From: Candidatus Zixiibacteriota bacterium
Lineage (GTDB): Bacteria > Zixibacteria > MSB-5A5 > CAIYYT01
Direction: 5' to 3'
NCBI GenBank assembly: GCA_020853795.1
Contig: JADYYF010000160.1
Span: 1 to 37,610, forward strand
Length of the DNA: 37,610 bases
The notes beneath the pieces were generated by a model. The model made no database searches and was not told the origin of the DNA. It saw nothing but the letters and a program-made list of their open reading frames with translations. Shown in pieces: positions 18,881 through 27,161 of this stretch; position 1 is the first letter of the stretch; each line of letters opens with the position of its first letter. The position numbers and the translations under genes were made by a program.

Positions 18881-20836
18881 ATGAGAGCAGCAAGACGGCG
18901 CGGAATGTGGTTGTTGGTTATGGCCATTGCGGCCACCGCACTGCTCAACGGTTGTTCGCTGCAAGAGGAAAACGCCACAGCATCGCCGGCAGCACAGAAG
19001 GTCTATATCGCTCCCGGCAGCTACGACGAATTTTACGCATTTATGTCGGGCGGATTCTCCGGGCAGGTGAGCGTCTACGGGCTGCCCTCGGGGCGCTTGC
19101 TACGCGTGATCCCGGTTTTTTCGCAGAATCCGGAGAACGCGTACGGCTATTCCGAAGAGACGAAAGCGATGCTCGAAACCACGCACGGTTTCGTTCCGTG
19201 GGACGATGCACATCACCCGAAGCTGTCGCAGACCAACGGGGTCGCGGACGGCCGCTGGCTCTTCATCAACGGCAACAACACGCCGCGAATTGCCCGGCTG
19301 AACCTGGCTACGTTTGAAACCGACGAAATCCTGGAAATTCCGAACAGCGCCGGCAATCACGCCTCGCCGTTCCTGACGGAAAACACGGAGTATGTAGTCG
19401 CAGCGGTGCGCTTCAGCCTGCCGATCCCGCAGAAGGATGTGCCGATCGCATCCTACAAAGAGAATTTCCGCGGGTCATTTTCGTTCATCAAAGTTGACCC
19501 GCAGAGCGGACACATGGCCATCGCGTTCCAGATCCTGATGCCGGGTCTGAACTACGACCTGGCGCATGCCGGCAAAGGGCCGTCGCACGGCTGGTCGTTC
19601 TTCACCAGTTACAACTCGGAGCAGGCGAATACGCTGCTTGAAGTTAACGCCTCCCAGAACGACAAGGACTACATTGCCGCGGTCAACTGGAAGATGGCGG
19701 AGGAACTGATTGCTTCCGGCGCCGGCGAGGAGATGGCGGGAGAATACTGCCACAACTACCTCGGTGCCGATCGGATTGCACGCTCGGAAAAGCTCAACGG
19801 CACCAAAGTCCTCCGGCCGCAGGACCATCCGGGACTGGTGTATTTTATCCCGACGCCGAAATCGCCGCACGGTTGCGATATCGATCCGTCGGGTGAGTAT
19901 ATTGTTGCCGGCGGCAAGCTGGCGACGGTGATCCCGGTGCATTCGTTTTCGAAAATGCTGAAGGCGATCGAGGCGAAAGACTTCGACGGTGAACTTGACG
20001 GCATCCCGATCCTGAAATACGACGCGGTGCTGGCCGGCGAAGTGCAGAATCCGGGGCTCGGTCCGCTGCATACGGAGTTTGACGGCAAGGGCTACGCCTA
20101 CACGTCGATGTTTGTGTCGTCGGAAATCGTCAAGTGGAAGCTGGGCAGCTGGGAAGTGGTTGATCGGATGCCGGTTTATTATTCGATCGGGCACCTGCTG
20201 ATCCCCGGCGGCGACAGCCGCCGACCTTGGGGCAAGTATGTCATTGCTCTCAACAAAATCACGAAGGATCGCTACCTCCCCACCGGCCCGGAGATCACGC
20301 AGTCGGCGCAGCTGATCGACATCACCGGCGAGAAGATGCAGATGTTGCTCGACTTCCCGACGGTCGGCGAGCCGCACTACGCCCAAGCGATTCCGGCGGA
20401 TCTCATCACGAAGAATTCGGTCAAGTACTTCTCGATGCAAGAGAACACGCACCCGTATGCCGCCAAGTCCGAAAGCGAGGCCCGCGTCGAACGCAACGGT
20501 ACGGATGTGCACGTCTACCTGACCACGATTCGTACCCACTTCGTGCCGGATAACATCGAGGGGATACAGGTCGGCGACAAAGTCTACTTTCACGTCACCA
20601 ACCTCGAACAGGATTGGGATGTGCCGCACGGATTCGCCATGATCGGCGCGCAGACGACCGAACTGCTGGTCATGCCGGGCGAGACTCGCACGATCATCTG
20701 GGAGCCGAAGCGGGTCGGCGTTTTCCCCTTCTACTGCACCGATTTCTGCTCTGCTCTACATCAGGAGATGGAGGGGTGGATTCGAGTATCGCCGAAGGGC
20801 AGCAATGTCCCGCTGAAATTCGGGACCGGAGTGTAA
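18881..20836 (+). CDS. nosZ: Nitrous oxide reductase, clade II type
   Basis: The terminal reductase of denitrification, N2O + 2H+ + 2e- to N2 + H2O, outside the inner membrane. The N-terminal seven-bladed propeller carries the CuZ ligands, including the double histidine in DDAHHPKLSQT and single histidines in GPSHGW, SPHGCD, GPLHTEF and GEPHYAQ. The C-terminal cupredoxin domain has the CuA motif CTDFCSALHQEM (Cys619, Cys623, His627, Met630) with a further His in DVPHGFAM. The signal peptide lacks a twin-arginine RRxFL motif and ends in the lipobox LLNGC (Cys25), so a Sec-exported lipoprotein is predicted, as in clade II enzymes. ATG 18881 has AAGGAG eight bases upstream; ATG 18860, 21 bases earlier with GGAGAA, is a real alternative but would add two acidic residues to the signal peptide. 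Confidence 0.96.
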   Translation: MRAARRRGMWLLVMAIAATALLNGCSLQEENATASPAAQKVYIAPGSYDEFYAFMSGGFSGQVSVYGLPSGRLLRVIPVFSQNPENAYGYSEETKAMLETTHGFVPWDDAHHPKLSQTNGVADGRWLFINGNNTPRIARLNLATFETDEILEIPNSAGNHASPFLTENTEYVVAAVRFSLPIPQKDVPIASYKENFRGSFSFIKVDPQSGHMAIAFQILMPGLNYDLAHAGKGPSHGWSFFTSYNSEQANTLLEVNASQNDKDYIAAVNWKMAEELIASGAGEEMAGEYCHNYLGADRIARSEKLNGTKVLRPQDHPGLVYFIPTPKSPHGCDIDPSGEYIVAGGKLATVIPVHSFSKMLKAIEAKDFDGELDGIPILKYDAVLAGEVQNPGLGPLHTEFDGKGYAYTSMFVSSEIVKWKLGSWEVVDRMPVYYSIGHLLIPGGDSRRPWGKYVIALNKITKDRYLPTGPEITQSAQLIDITGEKMQMLLDFPTVGEPHYAQAIPADLITKNSVKYFSMQENTHPYAAKSESEARVERNGTDVHVYLTTIRTHFVPDNIEGIQVGDKVYFHVTNLEQDWDVPHGFAMIGAQTTELLVMPGETRTIIWEPKRVGVFPFYCTDFCSALHQEMEGWIRVSPKGSNVPLKFGTGV

Positions 20837-20896
20837 CGTGAAAGGCGGCCGACCGTGGCAACGCTGGTTGCCGCGGCCGGCCAAACCAGAGGTCAG

Positions 20897-21958
20897 ATGA
20901 GCAAGACTTCCCGCGCGATCCTGTTGGTGGCTGCCCTGATGTTGTCGGCAACCTACTTTCTGCCGCTGTGGCAGATTCAACTGAAGGCGCCGCAGTACCC
21001 GGAGGGGCTGGGTATCCAGATCTGGATCAATAAAATGACCGGGATCAACGAGGGTGACCTCAACAAGATCAACAACCTGAACCACTATATCGGGATGAAG
21101 ACGATTCAACCTGACTCGATCAAAGAACTGCAGATCATGCCGTGGGTGATGCGTGGAGTGATGATCCTCGGCATCGCGCTGGCACTGGTGGCGCGACCGA
21201 GATATCTGTGGATCTGGCTGGCGGTCTTTGCCGTCGTTGCGATCGCGGGTCTGGTGGACTATTACATCTGGGGGTACGATTATGGGCATAATCTGGATCA
21301 AGCCAAAGCGATCATCAAGGTTCCCGGGATGAGTTATCAGCCGCCGCTGATCGGCTCGAAGAAGTTGCTCAACTTCACGGCGATTTCGCTGCCGGGTTCC
21401 GGCGGTGTCGTGGCGATGGTATCATTCCTGATCTGGGCGGCGGTGACGTGGCGGCTCTGGCGGCAACGGGTAAACTCGGACCGTCGGCAAAGCAAGCCGG
21501 TGCTGGCCCCGATTGCGGCAGCCACATTGCTGACCCTGACTCTGCTTGGATGCACCGGCTCTCAGCCGCGGCCGATCAACTACGGCAGCGACGAATGTGC
21601 CTACTGCAAGATGACCATCGTCGAACCTGGCTACGGCTCGGCGTTGATGACCGCGAAAGGCCGGCAACTGAATTTCGACTCGATCGAATGCCTCGTCGCC
21701 TATCGTCTGAAGAATCAGACACAGGATCAAAACGGATGGACGAACTGGGTGTCGGCCGTTGACGCGCCGGGCACGCTGTATTCGCAGGACAAGGTTCATC
21801 TCGTTCACTCCGGGGAGATTCGCAGCCCGATGGGGGCAGGACTGGCGGCATTTACCAGTACCGAGGCGGCGGATGCCGCGTCCAGTGAAGCACATGGCCG
21901 CCGACTTGACTGGACCGACCTGGAGTCGCTGATTCGCCAGGAGTGGTCGATTGAGTAA
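20897..21958 (+). CDS. NosB-like membrane domain fused to NosL copper chaperone
   Basis: A 353-residue protein in two parts. Residues 1-190 form a membrane domain with about four helices (6-24, 85-101, 105-122, 168-187) and a conserved-looking extracytoplasmic loop; its position directly after nosZ matches NosB, a membrane protein of unknown function in clade II clusters. Residues 200-353 are a NosL domain: a hydrophobic stretch ending in LTLLGC (Cys219, a lipobox-like relic), then DECAYCKM (Cys234, Cys237, Met239), the Cu(I)-binding signature of NosL, and NFDSIECLVAY. NosL delivers copper for CuZ assembly. The frame is unbroken and I see no internal ribosome binding site. ATG 20897 follows AGAGGT. 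The stop overlaps the nosD start region by eight bases. Confidence 0.85.
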   Translation: MSKTSRAILLVAALMLSATYFLPLWQIQLKAPQYPEGLGIQIWINKMTGINEGDLNKINNLNHYIGMKTIQPDSIKELQIMPWVMRGVMILGIALALVARPRYLWIWLAVFAVVAIAGLVDYYIWGYDYGHNLDQAKAIIKVPGMSYQPPLIGSKKLLNFTAISLPGSGGVVAMVSFLIWAAVTWRLWRQRVNSDRRQSKPVLAPIAAATLLTLTLLGCTGSQPRPINYGSDECAYCKMTIVEPGYGSALMTAKGRQLNFDSIECLVAYRLKNQTQDQNGWTNWVSAVDAPGTLYSQDKVHLVHSGEIRSPMGAGLAAFTSTEAADAASSEAHGRRLDWTDLESLIRQEWSIE

Positions 21959-23234
21959 GAGTGACAATCGTTTCCGGCGCCGCAACTGGCGTTGCTTCGA
22001 GATGCGGGTGGTTGCTGCCGGTCTGGCACTGCTGGTCAATTCAGCTTGCCTGTACGCGAAGACCATTGTCGTCGGTGCGGGCTATGAGCATGCCACGATT
22101 TCTGCCGCACTTGGCAGCGCCGCGGCCGGCGACACGGTTGTGATCACAACCGGATTATACCGCGAGCACGACTTGCTCGTGGATCGCAAGTTGACAGTAC
22201 TTGGCCACGGCGAAGCCATCCTGGACGGCGAACTGCGCCATGCCATTATGACCGTGAAGAGCGACAGCGTGGTTGTCCGCGGACTCCATTTTGTCAACGC
22301 CGGGGTCAGCTTTGTCAAAGACAACGCAGCGCTGCGATTCGAACAGGTCATTGGCGGCATCATCGACAGTTGTCGCTTCGACGACAATTTCTTCGGCATC
22401 TATCTGGCCGACTCGCGCCAGTGCCGGATCAGCAACAACGTCTTGCAGGCCAGCCAGGAGCGCGAATCGCATTCGGGCAACGGTATCCATCTGTGGAAAA
22501 GCCGGGACATCGCCATCTACGGAAATACGATTGTCGGCCATCGGGACGGCATCTATCTGGAGTTTGTCCGGCATTCAGAAATTCAGGGAAATCAGAGCCG
22601 GCTCAACCGGCGCTATGGGCTGCACTTCATGTATTCGGACAGTTGCACGTATACGGGGAACACTTTCCGTGAAAACGGAGCCGGAGTTGCGGTCATGTAC
22701 ACAAAAGGGGTTTCAATGCTTAACAACGAATTCGCCGACAATTGGGGAGCGGCTTCCTACGGACTTCTGCTGAAGGACATCGCCGACAGTCGCATTGCCG
22801 GCAACCGCTTCCTGCGCAATACCGTCGGCATTTTCAACGAAGGCTCGACGCGGATCGTGGTCGAGAAAAATGAATTTCGCGAAAACGGCTGGGCGTTGAA
22901 GATCATGGCCAATTGTGTGGACAACAACTTCACGGGCAACAATTTCATCGCCAACGCCTTTCAGGTTGCCACCAACGGCCGCCGCTCGTACAGCACTTTT
23001 GCCGGGAACTACTGGAGCAACTACGAAGGTTACGATCTTGACCGCGACGGCATCGGCGATATCCCGTTTCGGCCGGTGAGTCTCTATTCGCTGCTGGTGG
23101 AGCGGATGCCGGGGAGTCTGATCCTCTTGCGCAGTCTGCTGACCGACGTGCTCGATCTTGCCGAACGCGTCCTGCCGTCGCTGACGCCGGAGACGTTCAT
23201 CGATGCCGAGCCGCACATGAGGATGATTCTATGA
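21951..23234 (+). CDS. nosD: Nitrous oxide reductase maturation protein NosD
   Basis: A 427-residue exported protein of the right-handed parallel beta-helix (CASH/PbH1) type. Residues 1-37 are a basic stretch plus signal peptide (LALLVNSACLYA). The body consists of ~22-residue helical turns with asparagine ladders (GNTIVGHRDGIYLE, YTGNTFRENGAGVAVMY, IAGNRFLRNTVGIFNEG). The C-terminus contains the family signature NYWSNYEGYDLDRDGIGDIPFRP. NosD works with NosF and NosY to supply sulfur and copper for the CuZ centre. The start is TTG 21951, with AGGAG eight bases upstream and overlap with the preceding gene; ATG 22002 would also keep a signal peptide but lacks a site. Confidence 0.95.
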   Translation: MSKSDNRFRRRNWRCFEMRVVAAGLALLVNSACLYAKTIVVGAGYEHATISAALGSAAAGDTVVITTGLYREHDLLVDRKLTVLGHGEAILDGELRHAIMTVKSDSVVVRGLHFVNAGVSFVKDNAALRFEQVIGGIIDSCRFDDNFFGIYLADSRQCRISNNVLQASQERESHSGNGIHLWKSRDIAIYGNTIVGHRDGIYLEFVRHSEIQGNQSRLNRRYGLHFMYSDSCTYTGNTFRENGAGVAVMYTKGVSMLNNEFADNWGAASYGLLLKDIADSRIAGNRFLRNTVGIFNEGSTRIVVEKNEFRENGWALKIMANCVDNNFTGNNFIANAFQVATNGRRSYSTFAGNYWSNYEGYDLDRDGIGDIPFRPVSLYSLLVERMPGSLILLRSLLTDVLDLAERVLPSLTPETFIDAEPHMRMIL

Positions 23235-23968
23235 TTGATATTGCGGGAGTGGGCAAACGCTTCGGCGCGACGACAGCACTGCGGGACGTGACCCTGACCA
23301 TTCCCGATGGCCGTATCACCGCCGTGATCGGTCCGAACGGCTCGGGCAAGACGACGCTCATCAAGTGCCTGTTGGGCCTGGTCACGCCGACTTCCGGGAC
23401 AATCACCATCAACGGCGTCAGGGTCAACGGCGACGCCGAATACCGCCGTCAAATCGGATATATGCCGCAGATCGCGCGGTTTCCGGACAATCTGCGAGTC
23501 GGGGAAGTGTTGGACCTGGTGCGTCGCATCCGGCGAGCACCGGTCGACGCGTCTTCTGACCTCTTCGCGAGCTTTGGACTGGATAAGGAAAAGAATAAAA
23601 AGGTCTCGTGGCTGTCCGGCGGTACGCGCCAGAAACTGAGTGCAGTGCTGGCCACGATGTTTCAGCCGGCGATTCAGATTTTTGACGAACCTACGGCCGG
23701 ACTCGACCCGCTGGCACGCGAAGTCCTGCGCGAACAACTGCGGCGCAACGGCGTCGACGGCCGGACCGTTATCATCACCTCGCACTTCTTCAGCGAGGTC
23801 GAGGCGCTGGCAGACGATATCGCCTTCCTCTGTGACGGATCGCTGCGGTTTGCCGGTTCGCTGACCTCCCTGCGTAAGCTGACGGGCGAGGAGCGGCTTG
23901 ACAATGCAATTGCACGCTTGATGCAGGGAATCCCCGGCGGCAATTCAGTGGAAAGGCTCGCGTTATGA
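23231..23968 (+). CDS. nosF: ABC transporter ATPase NosF
   Basis: A 245-residue ATPase that powers the NosDFY maturation machine for the CuZ site. Walker A GPNGSGKT at 34-41, signature LSGGTRQK at 128-135, Walker B IQIFDEP at 148-154 with TAGLDP, and the switch His in ITSHFFSEVE. The MPQIARFPDNL Q-loop segment is typical of NosF. It overlaps nosD by four bases (ATGA) and nosY by four bases, so the three are translated as a unit. Confidence 0.95.
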   Translation: MIDIAGVGKRFGATTALRDVTLTIPDGRITAVIGPNGSGKTTLIKCLLGLVTPTSGTITINGVRVNGDAEYRRQIGYMPQIARFPDNLRVGEVLDLVRRIRRAPVDASSDLFASFGLDKEKNKKVSWLSGGTRQKLSAVLATMFQPAIQIFDEPTAGLDPLAREVLREQLRRNGVDGRTVIITSHFFSEVEALADDIAFLCDGSLRFAGSLTSLRKLTGEERLDNAIARLMQGIPGGNSVERLAL

Positions 23969-24756
23969 AGCTGGTTCGTACAATCGCCTTGTTATCGGCG
24001 CGCGATGTCCTGCGCAGTCGCTGGGGTGTTGTCTTCCTGCTGTTCTTCCTGGCTGCCACCGAGGGGATGCTCCAGATCAGCGGACAAGTTGCCAAGAGCC
24101 TGCTCAATCTCATCAATCTCTCGATCCTGCTGTTACCGTTGATCTCGGTGATCTTCGGCACGATCTATTTCTACAATTCGCGCGAATTCGTCGAATTGCT
24201 GCTGACTCAACCCGTGCGACGCGGCGTTGTGCTCTCCGGGATGTTCATGGGACTGACGGCGTCGTTGGCCCTGTGTTACTGGATCGGGACGACGATTCCA
24301 TTTGTCTTCCACGGTTTGCTTTTCGGTGAGACCGCTCTGACTTTAGGGATGCTGCTGGCTGTTGGCGCTCTGCTTATCCTGAGTTTCGTCGGCCTGGCGT
24401 TCCTGACTGCCGTCTACTTCGACGACCGCGGCAAGGGTATCGGAATCGCGATGTTGAGTTGGCTGACCTTAGCCGTGGTGTTCGACGGCATCCTGTTGCT
24501 GATCGTGTATCAGTTCTCCGAGTATCCGATCGAGCGTCTGCTGCTGGCTCTGACGCTGCTGAATCCGATCGATCTCGGGCGTATCGCCTTGATCCTGCGC
24601 ACCGATTTTGCCGCGCTGATGGGACATTCCGGTGCGCTGTTTCGCGATTTCTTCGGTGCCGGCTGGGGGACGGCGGTGAGCATCGCCTCGCTGTTGCTGT
24701 GGAGTACGCTTCCGTTCCTGCTGAGCCTGCGGCGCTTTCAGAGAAAAGACTTCTGA
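23965..24756 (+). CDS. nosY: ABC-2 type permease NosY
   Basis: A 263-residue inner-membrane protein with six hydrophobic segments and the ABC-2 permease layout; FYNSREFVELLLTQPVRRG after the second helix is the characteristic cytoplasmic segment. It forms the membrane channel of the NosDFY complex. Its ATG lies within the nosF stop overlap. It closes the nos operon; no nosR or nosX (apbE-like) gene is visible, as expected for clade II clusters. Confidence 0.93.
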   Translation: MKLVRTIALLSARDVLRSRWGVVFLLFFLAATEGMLQISGQVAKSLLNLINLSILLLPLISVIFGTIYFYNSREFVELLLTQPVRRGVVLSGMFMGLTASLALCYWIGTTIPFVFHGLLFGETALTLGMLLAVGALLILSFVGLAFLTAVYFDDRGKGIGIAMLSWLTLAVVFDGILLLIVYQFSEYPIERLLLALTLLNPIDLGRIALILRTDFAALMGHSGALFRDFFGAGWGTAVSIASLLLWSTLPFLLSLRRFQRKDF

Positions 24757-24775
24757 TTCCGATTTGCCTCCGATC

Positions 24776-24800
24776 GTTCCAGTTTACTTCCGACTGGAAC
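24776..24800. terminator. Hairpin GTTCCAGT / ACTGGAAC downstream of nosY
   Basis: Eight-base perfect arms (24776-24783, 24793-24800) with a nine-base loop, 20 bases after the nosY stop. No T-run follows on the plus strand, so it may act with the neighbouring hairpin in the 118-base gap between convergent operons. Confidence 0.4.
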
Positions 24801-24806
24801 AAAAAC

Positions 24807-24837
24807 GGGTCCTTGCCGATGACTGCGGCAAGGACCC
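24807..24837 (-). terminator. Rho-independent terminator for the ExbB-ExbD-TonB-like operon
   Basis: A strong stem, GGGTCCTTGCC (24807-24817) against GGCAAGGACCC (24827-24837), with a nine-base loop. Read on the minus strand it is followed by GTTTTTG, the U-tract of a classical terminator, 37 bases after the last gene of the minus-strand operon. It would also block read-through from nosY. Confidence 0.8.
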
Positions 24838-24874
24838 ATTGTGTTTCGAACGTGGCTTAAGCGCCTGAGCTGCG

Positions 24875-25969
24875 TCAGTTCTTCTTGTCTTTTCGCTGCG
24901 GCGCGGCCGCCGGAGACTCGACTAACTCAATCTTGTTGTAGACGAAATCCTTGCTGCTGTCAAGAATGATCTGATCAAAGGCGGCCTTGTTGAACAGCTC
25001 ACTGTCGCGCTCAAGGTAGTTGGCGCCGAACTCCTCCTTGGGAATGATCAGCTTGTTGGCGTATCGATCCACCAGCTTGTACGGTGGCTTGACACTGAAG
25101 CTGTAGCGGCCGTATTCGACGTTGTTGAAGTCGAAGACCCGACCCTCATCCAGACGAATCAGCTCGAACTCGGAAGCCGAGAGCGTGTCGTAGCGAATTC
25201 CCGACTCCGAGTAAATCGTCGCGACCGGCACGAAGTTGAAGCTGTAGTTGGTCGTGAAGTAGATAAACTGCGACGAATCGGCGCCGGCGGTGAATTCCTT
25301 CGGGAAGAGATAGCTCTTCTTGTCAAAGATTTGATATTCACCGGGCGGGAGATAGAAATAGAAGAACTCGCGCGGTTCTTTGAGCCGGCGGTTGAGATAA
25401 CGCTCGGCGGTGTGGACAACGTACTTCTCTTCATCGCTGAGAAAGCCCTGGCGCAGGCGTAATTCGACCGGGTTGTCGAGCAGCTTCTTCTGCGGCACCA
25501 GTTCGTTGAAGGCGTTGCAGGTCGCGAACTTGTACATCCACTCTTTCTCGATGAACTGCAATTGCTCGCGATAGGACATGTCGCTGGCCGTGTCGATATA
25601 GGCGCGGTACGATGGCAACAGCGTCTCCAGCTCGGTGCGTCCCCACCAGACCCAGGAGGGGCTGTTCAGGCCATAATGCAGCACGATGAAGCGGGCGTAG
25701 GAAGAGCCCAGCAACTGGTCGAGCAACTCGCTCTTGACCGGCTCGTAGAACCAGATCGTCCATTGACGTTCGATATTCTGCACCGCCATGTCGGAAAGGA
25801 AAAGGCGATCGGCGTCGCCGGTAAGCGTCTTCGACGCTTCAAGGATCTCCTGCATGTCGTCGTTGAGATCGGTCATCTCCAGCGTCGTGGCCGCGCTCAC
25901 GGCAGTCATGGCGGCCAGCAGGCCGGCAACGATCAGCAGAGTGCGCAGGCGATATATGATGGCAGTCAT
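24875..25969 (-). CDS. Exported protein of unknown function, last gene of ExbBD/TonB-like operon
   Basis: A 364-residue protein with a signal peptide cut after VSA (about 26). The mature part starts with alpha-helical sequence (about 30-180, Trp- and Tyr-rich: QWTIWFYEP, SPSWVWWGRTELETLLPSYR), then a beta-rich second half (REFFYFYLPPGEYQIFDKK, YGRYSFSVKPPYKLVDRY) and ends in a charged KDKKN tail. I recognise no family; a GWxTD-domain assignment was considered but the key motif is absent. A very good AGGAGG lies seven bases before ATG 25969, and the gap to the preceding gene is 15 bases. The operon suggests a periplasmic role linked to a proton-motive-force-driven complex. Confidence 0.7.
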   Translation of the reverse strand: MTAIIYRLRTLLIVAGLLAAMTAVSAATTLEMTDLNDDMQEILEASKTLTGDADRLFLSDMAVQNIERQWTIWFYEPVKSELLDQLLGSSYARFIVLHYGLNSPSWVWWGRTELETLLPSYRAYIDTASDMSYREQLQFIEKEWMYKFATCNAFNELVPQKKLLDNPVELRLRQGFLSDEEKYVVHTAERYLNRRLKEPREFFYFYLPPGEYQIFDKKSYLFPKEFTAGADSSQFIYFTTNYSFNFVPVATIYSESGIRYDTLSASEFELIRLDEGRVFDFNNVEYGRYSFSVKPPYKLVDRYANKLIIPKEEFGANYLERDSELFNKAAFDQIILDSSKDFVYNKIELVESPAAAPQRKDKKN

Positions 25970-25984
25970 TGCGATTCCTCCTGG

Positions 25985-27139
25985 CTATTCGGACGTGCCT
26001 AATTGACTTGCGGGTTCGATCAGCGCCTGGAAGCCCTTGAGTTGTTGGAAGAGCTCGTCGGCGCTGGTAAAGCGGGCGGCATCTTGCAGGGCCCGAATCG
26101 ACTTCTCACCCCAGAATACCGCTTCCTTGGAAACACTTTCGATCTTGCCCCGATCGAGCGAACCGAGGTCGACCAGATACTTGGCGCTGGTCAGAATCTC
26201 AGGATAGCGCCCGGCGTTGTAGAGGTACTCGGCATAGGTGGGCAGGAATGCAACCGCCGTCGCCACGTAGATTTCGCTGTTGTAGTTGCGGGCGTAGAAT
26301 CCCTCCGGTGGATTCTGCAGGGTCTTCATCAAGTCAAGGCAGCGGCGGAAGTAGTTCCACGCCATGTCGTTTTCGTGGCTCGCATTAGTCTCGGCCAGCA
26401 GGAAGTAGGCAATGGTCTGTCCGTAAGTCGATTTCAGCGTATCGCTGGCGATAGCGGCATAATAGCTGACCATCCGCCGCAGCGAGTCCTTGACGGCATT
26501 TTCCTGCTTCATCCCGATAAACTGGTCGTTGACCCACACCGCCTTGGTTAAATTCGCCACGCCGAAGAGATTCGGATATTCCGGCTCGAGCATGTCATTG
26601 ACGCTCGCAACGTAGCTGTTCTCGCGGTCGTAGAGATTCTCGCGATTGGCGCGGCGCAGGATATTCTTGACGATCGGTGCGAAGGAATTGGAGCTGGGGC
26701 AGAAAGTCGCCGCCATCAAGATATCCTTGAGCAGGAAGGCGGTATTTCCCGGCAGGCTTGAAGTCTGCAGTTGTCCCGGCTCGAGCTTGTAGTAAGCATC
26801 AAGATAGCGGGTATAGAGCTGCAGCAGCAGACCGCGCAGCTTCTCCTGCATATCCGCGTTCTGCGGATCCTGCTTGAGTTCTTCCAGGGCCAGGAGGAAC
26901 TGGATCTCGGCGTTATAATAGTAGCTTTGGAAACGCAAAGCGTCGGAGGCATCCAGTTCGATCTTGATGGCGTTGCGCGCCAGGGTCAGGTCGTTGGGGT
27001 TGCCGCTCTGGTAATAGGAATCGAGGTAGTCGAGATACCCCTTTTCCTTTTGCGGCGTCGCGCCGGCGGCCAAAGCCGTCGACAGCAACACGAACAGCGC
27101 GACCAGAACCAGGGTCGCCGCGTGCCGATGTTTCTGCAT
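25985..27139 (-). CDS. Exported alpha-helical repeat protein of unknown function
   Basis: A 384-residue protein with a clear signal peptide (LVLVALFVLLSTALAAGA, cut near residue 25). The rest is almost entirely helical with paired-helix periodicity and many Tyr/Ala/Leu positions (YYYNAEIQFLLALEEL, YLLAET-like and AEYLYNAGRYPEILTSAKYL), as in TPR or SusD-like scaffolds, but no canonical TPR consensus is evident. Likely a periplasmic or outer-membrane-associated scaffold that works with the neighbouring exported protein. ATG 27139 is chosen because GAGGTGA lies six bases upstream; a GTG at 27148 in the same frame overlaps that site. Gap to the TonB-like gene is 22 bases. Confidence 0.7.
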   Translation of the reverse strand: MQKHRHAATLVLVALFVLLSTALAAGATPQKEKGYLDYLDSYYQSGNPNDLTLARNAIKIELDASDALRFQSYYYNAEIQFLLALEELKQDPQNADMQEKLRGLLLQLYTRYLDAYYKLEPGQLQTSSLPGNTAFLLKDILMAATFCPSSNSFAPIVKNILRRANRENLYDRENSYVASVNDMLEPEYPNLFGVANLTKAVWVNDQFIGMKQENAVKDSLRRMVSYYAAIASDTLKSTYGQTIAYFLLAETNASHENDMAWNYFRRCLDLMKTLQNPPEGFYARNYNSEIYVATAVAFLPTYAEYLYNAGRYPEILTSAKYLVDLGSLDRGKIESVSKEAVFWGEKSIRALQDAARFTSADELFQQLKGFQALIEPASQLGTSE

Positions 27140-27161
27140 AAATCTCACCTCGTATTAAGAG

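Noticed and set aside
18881-18950. Twin-arginine signal on NosZ (RRR near the N-terminus)
   Set aside because: The RRxFLK pattern is absent and a lipobox ends the hydrophobic stretch, so Sec export is more likely.
19475-20629. 384-codon open frame antisense to nosZ
   Set aside because: Shadow of nosZ in a GC-rich genome; the sense frame has all copper-ligand motifs.
24875-25969. GWxTD-domain protein
   Set aside because: The GWxTD motif and the preceding E-rich helix pattern are not present.
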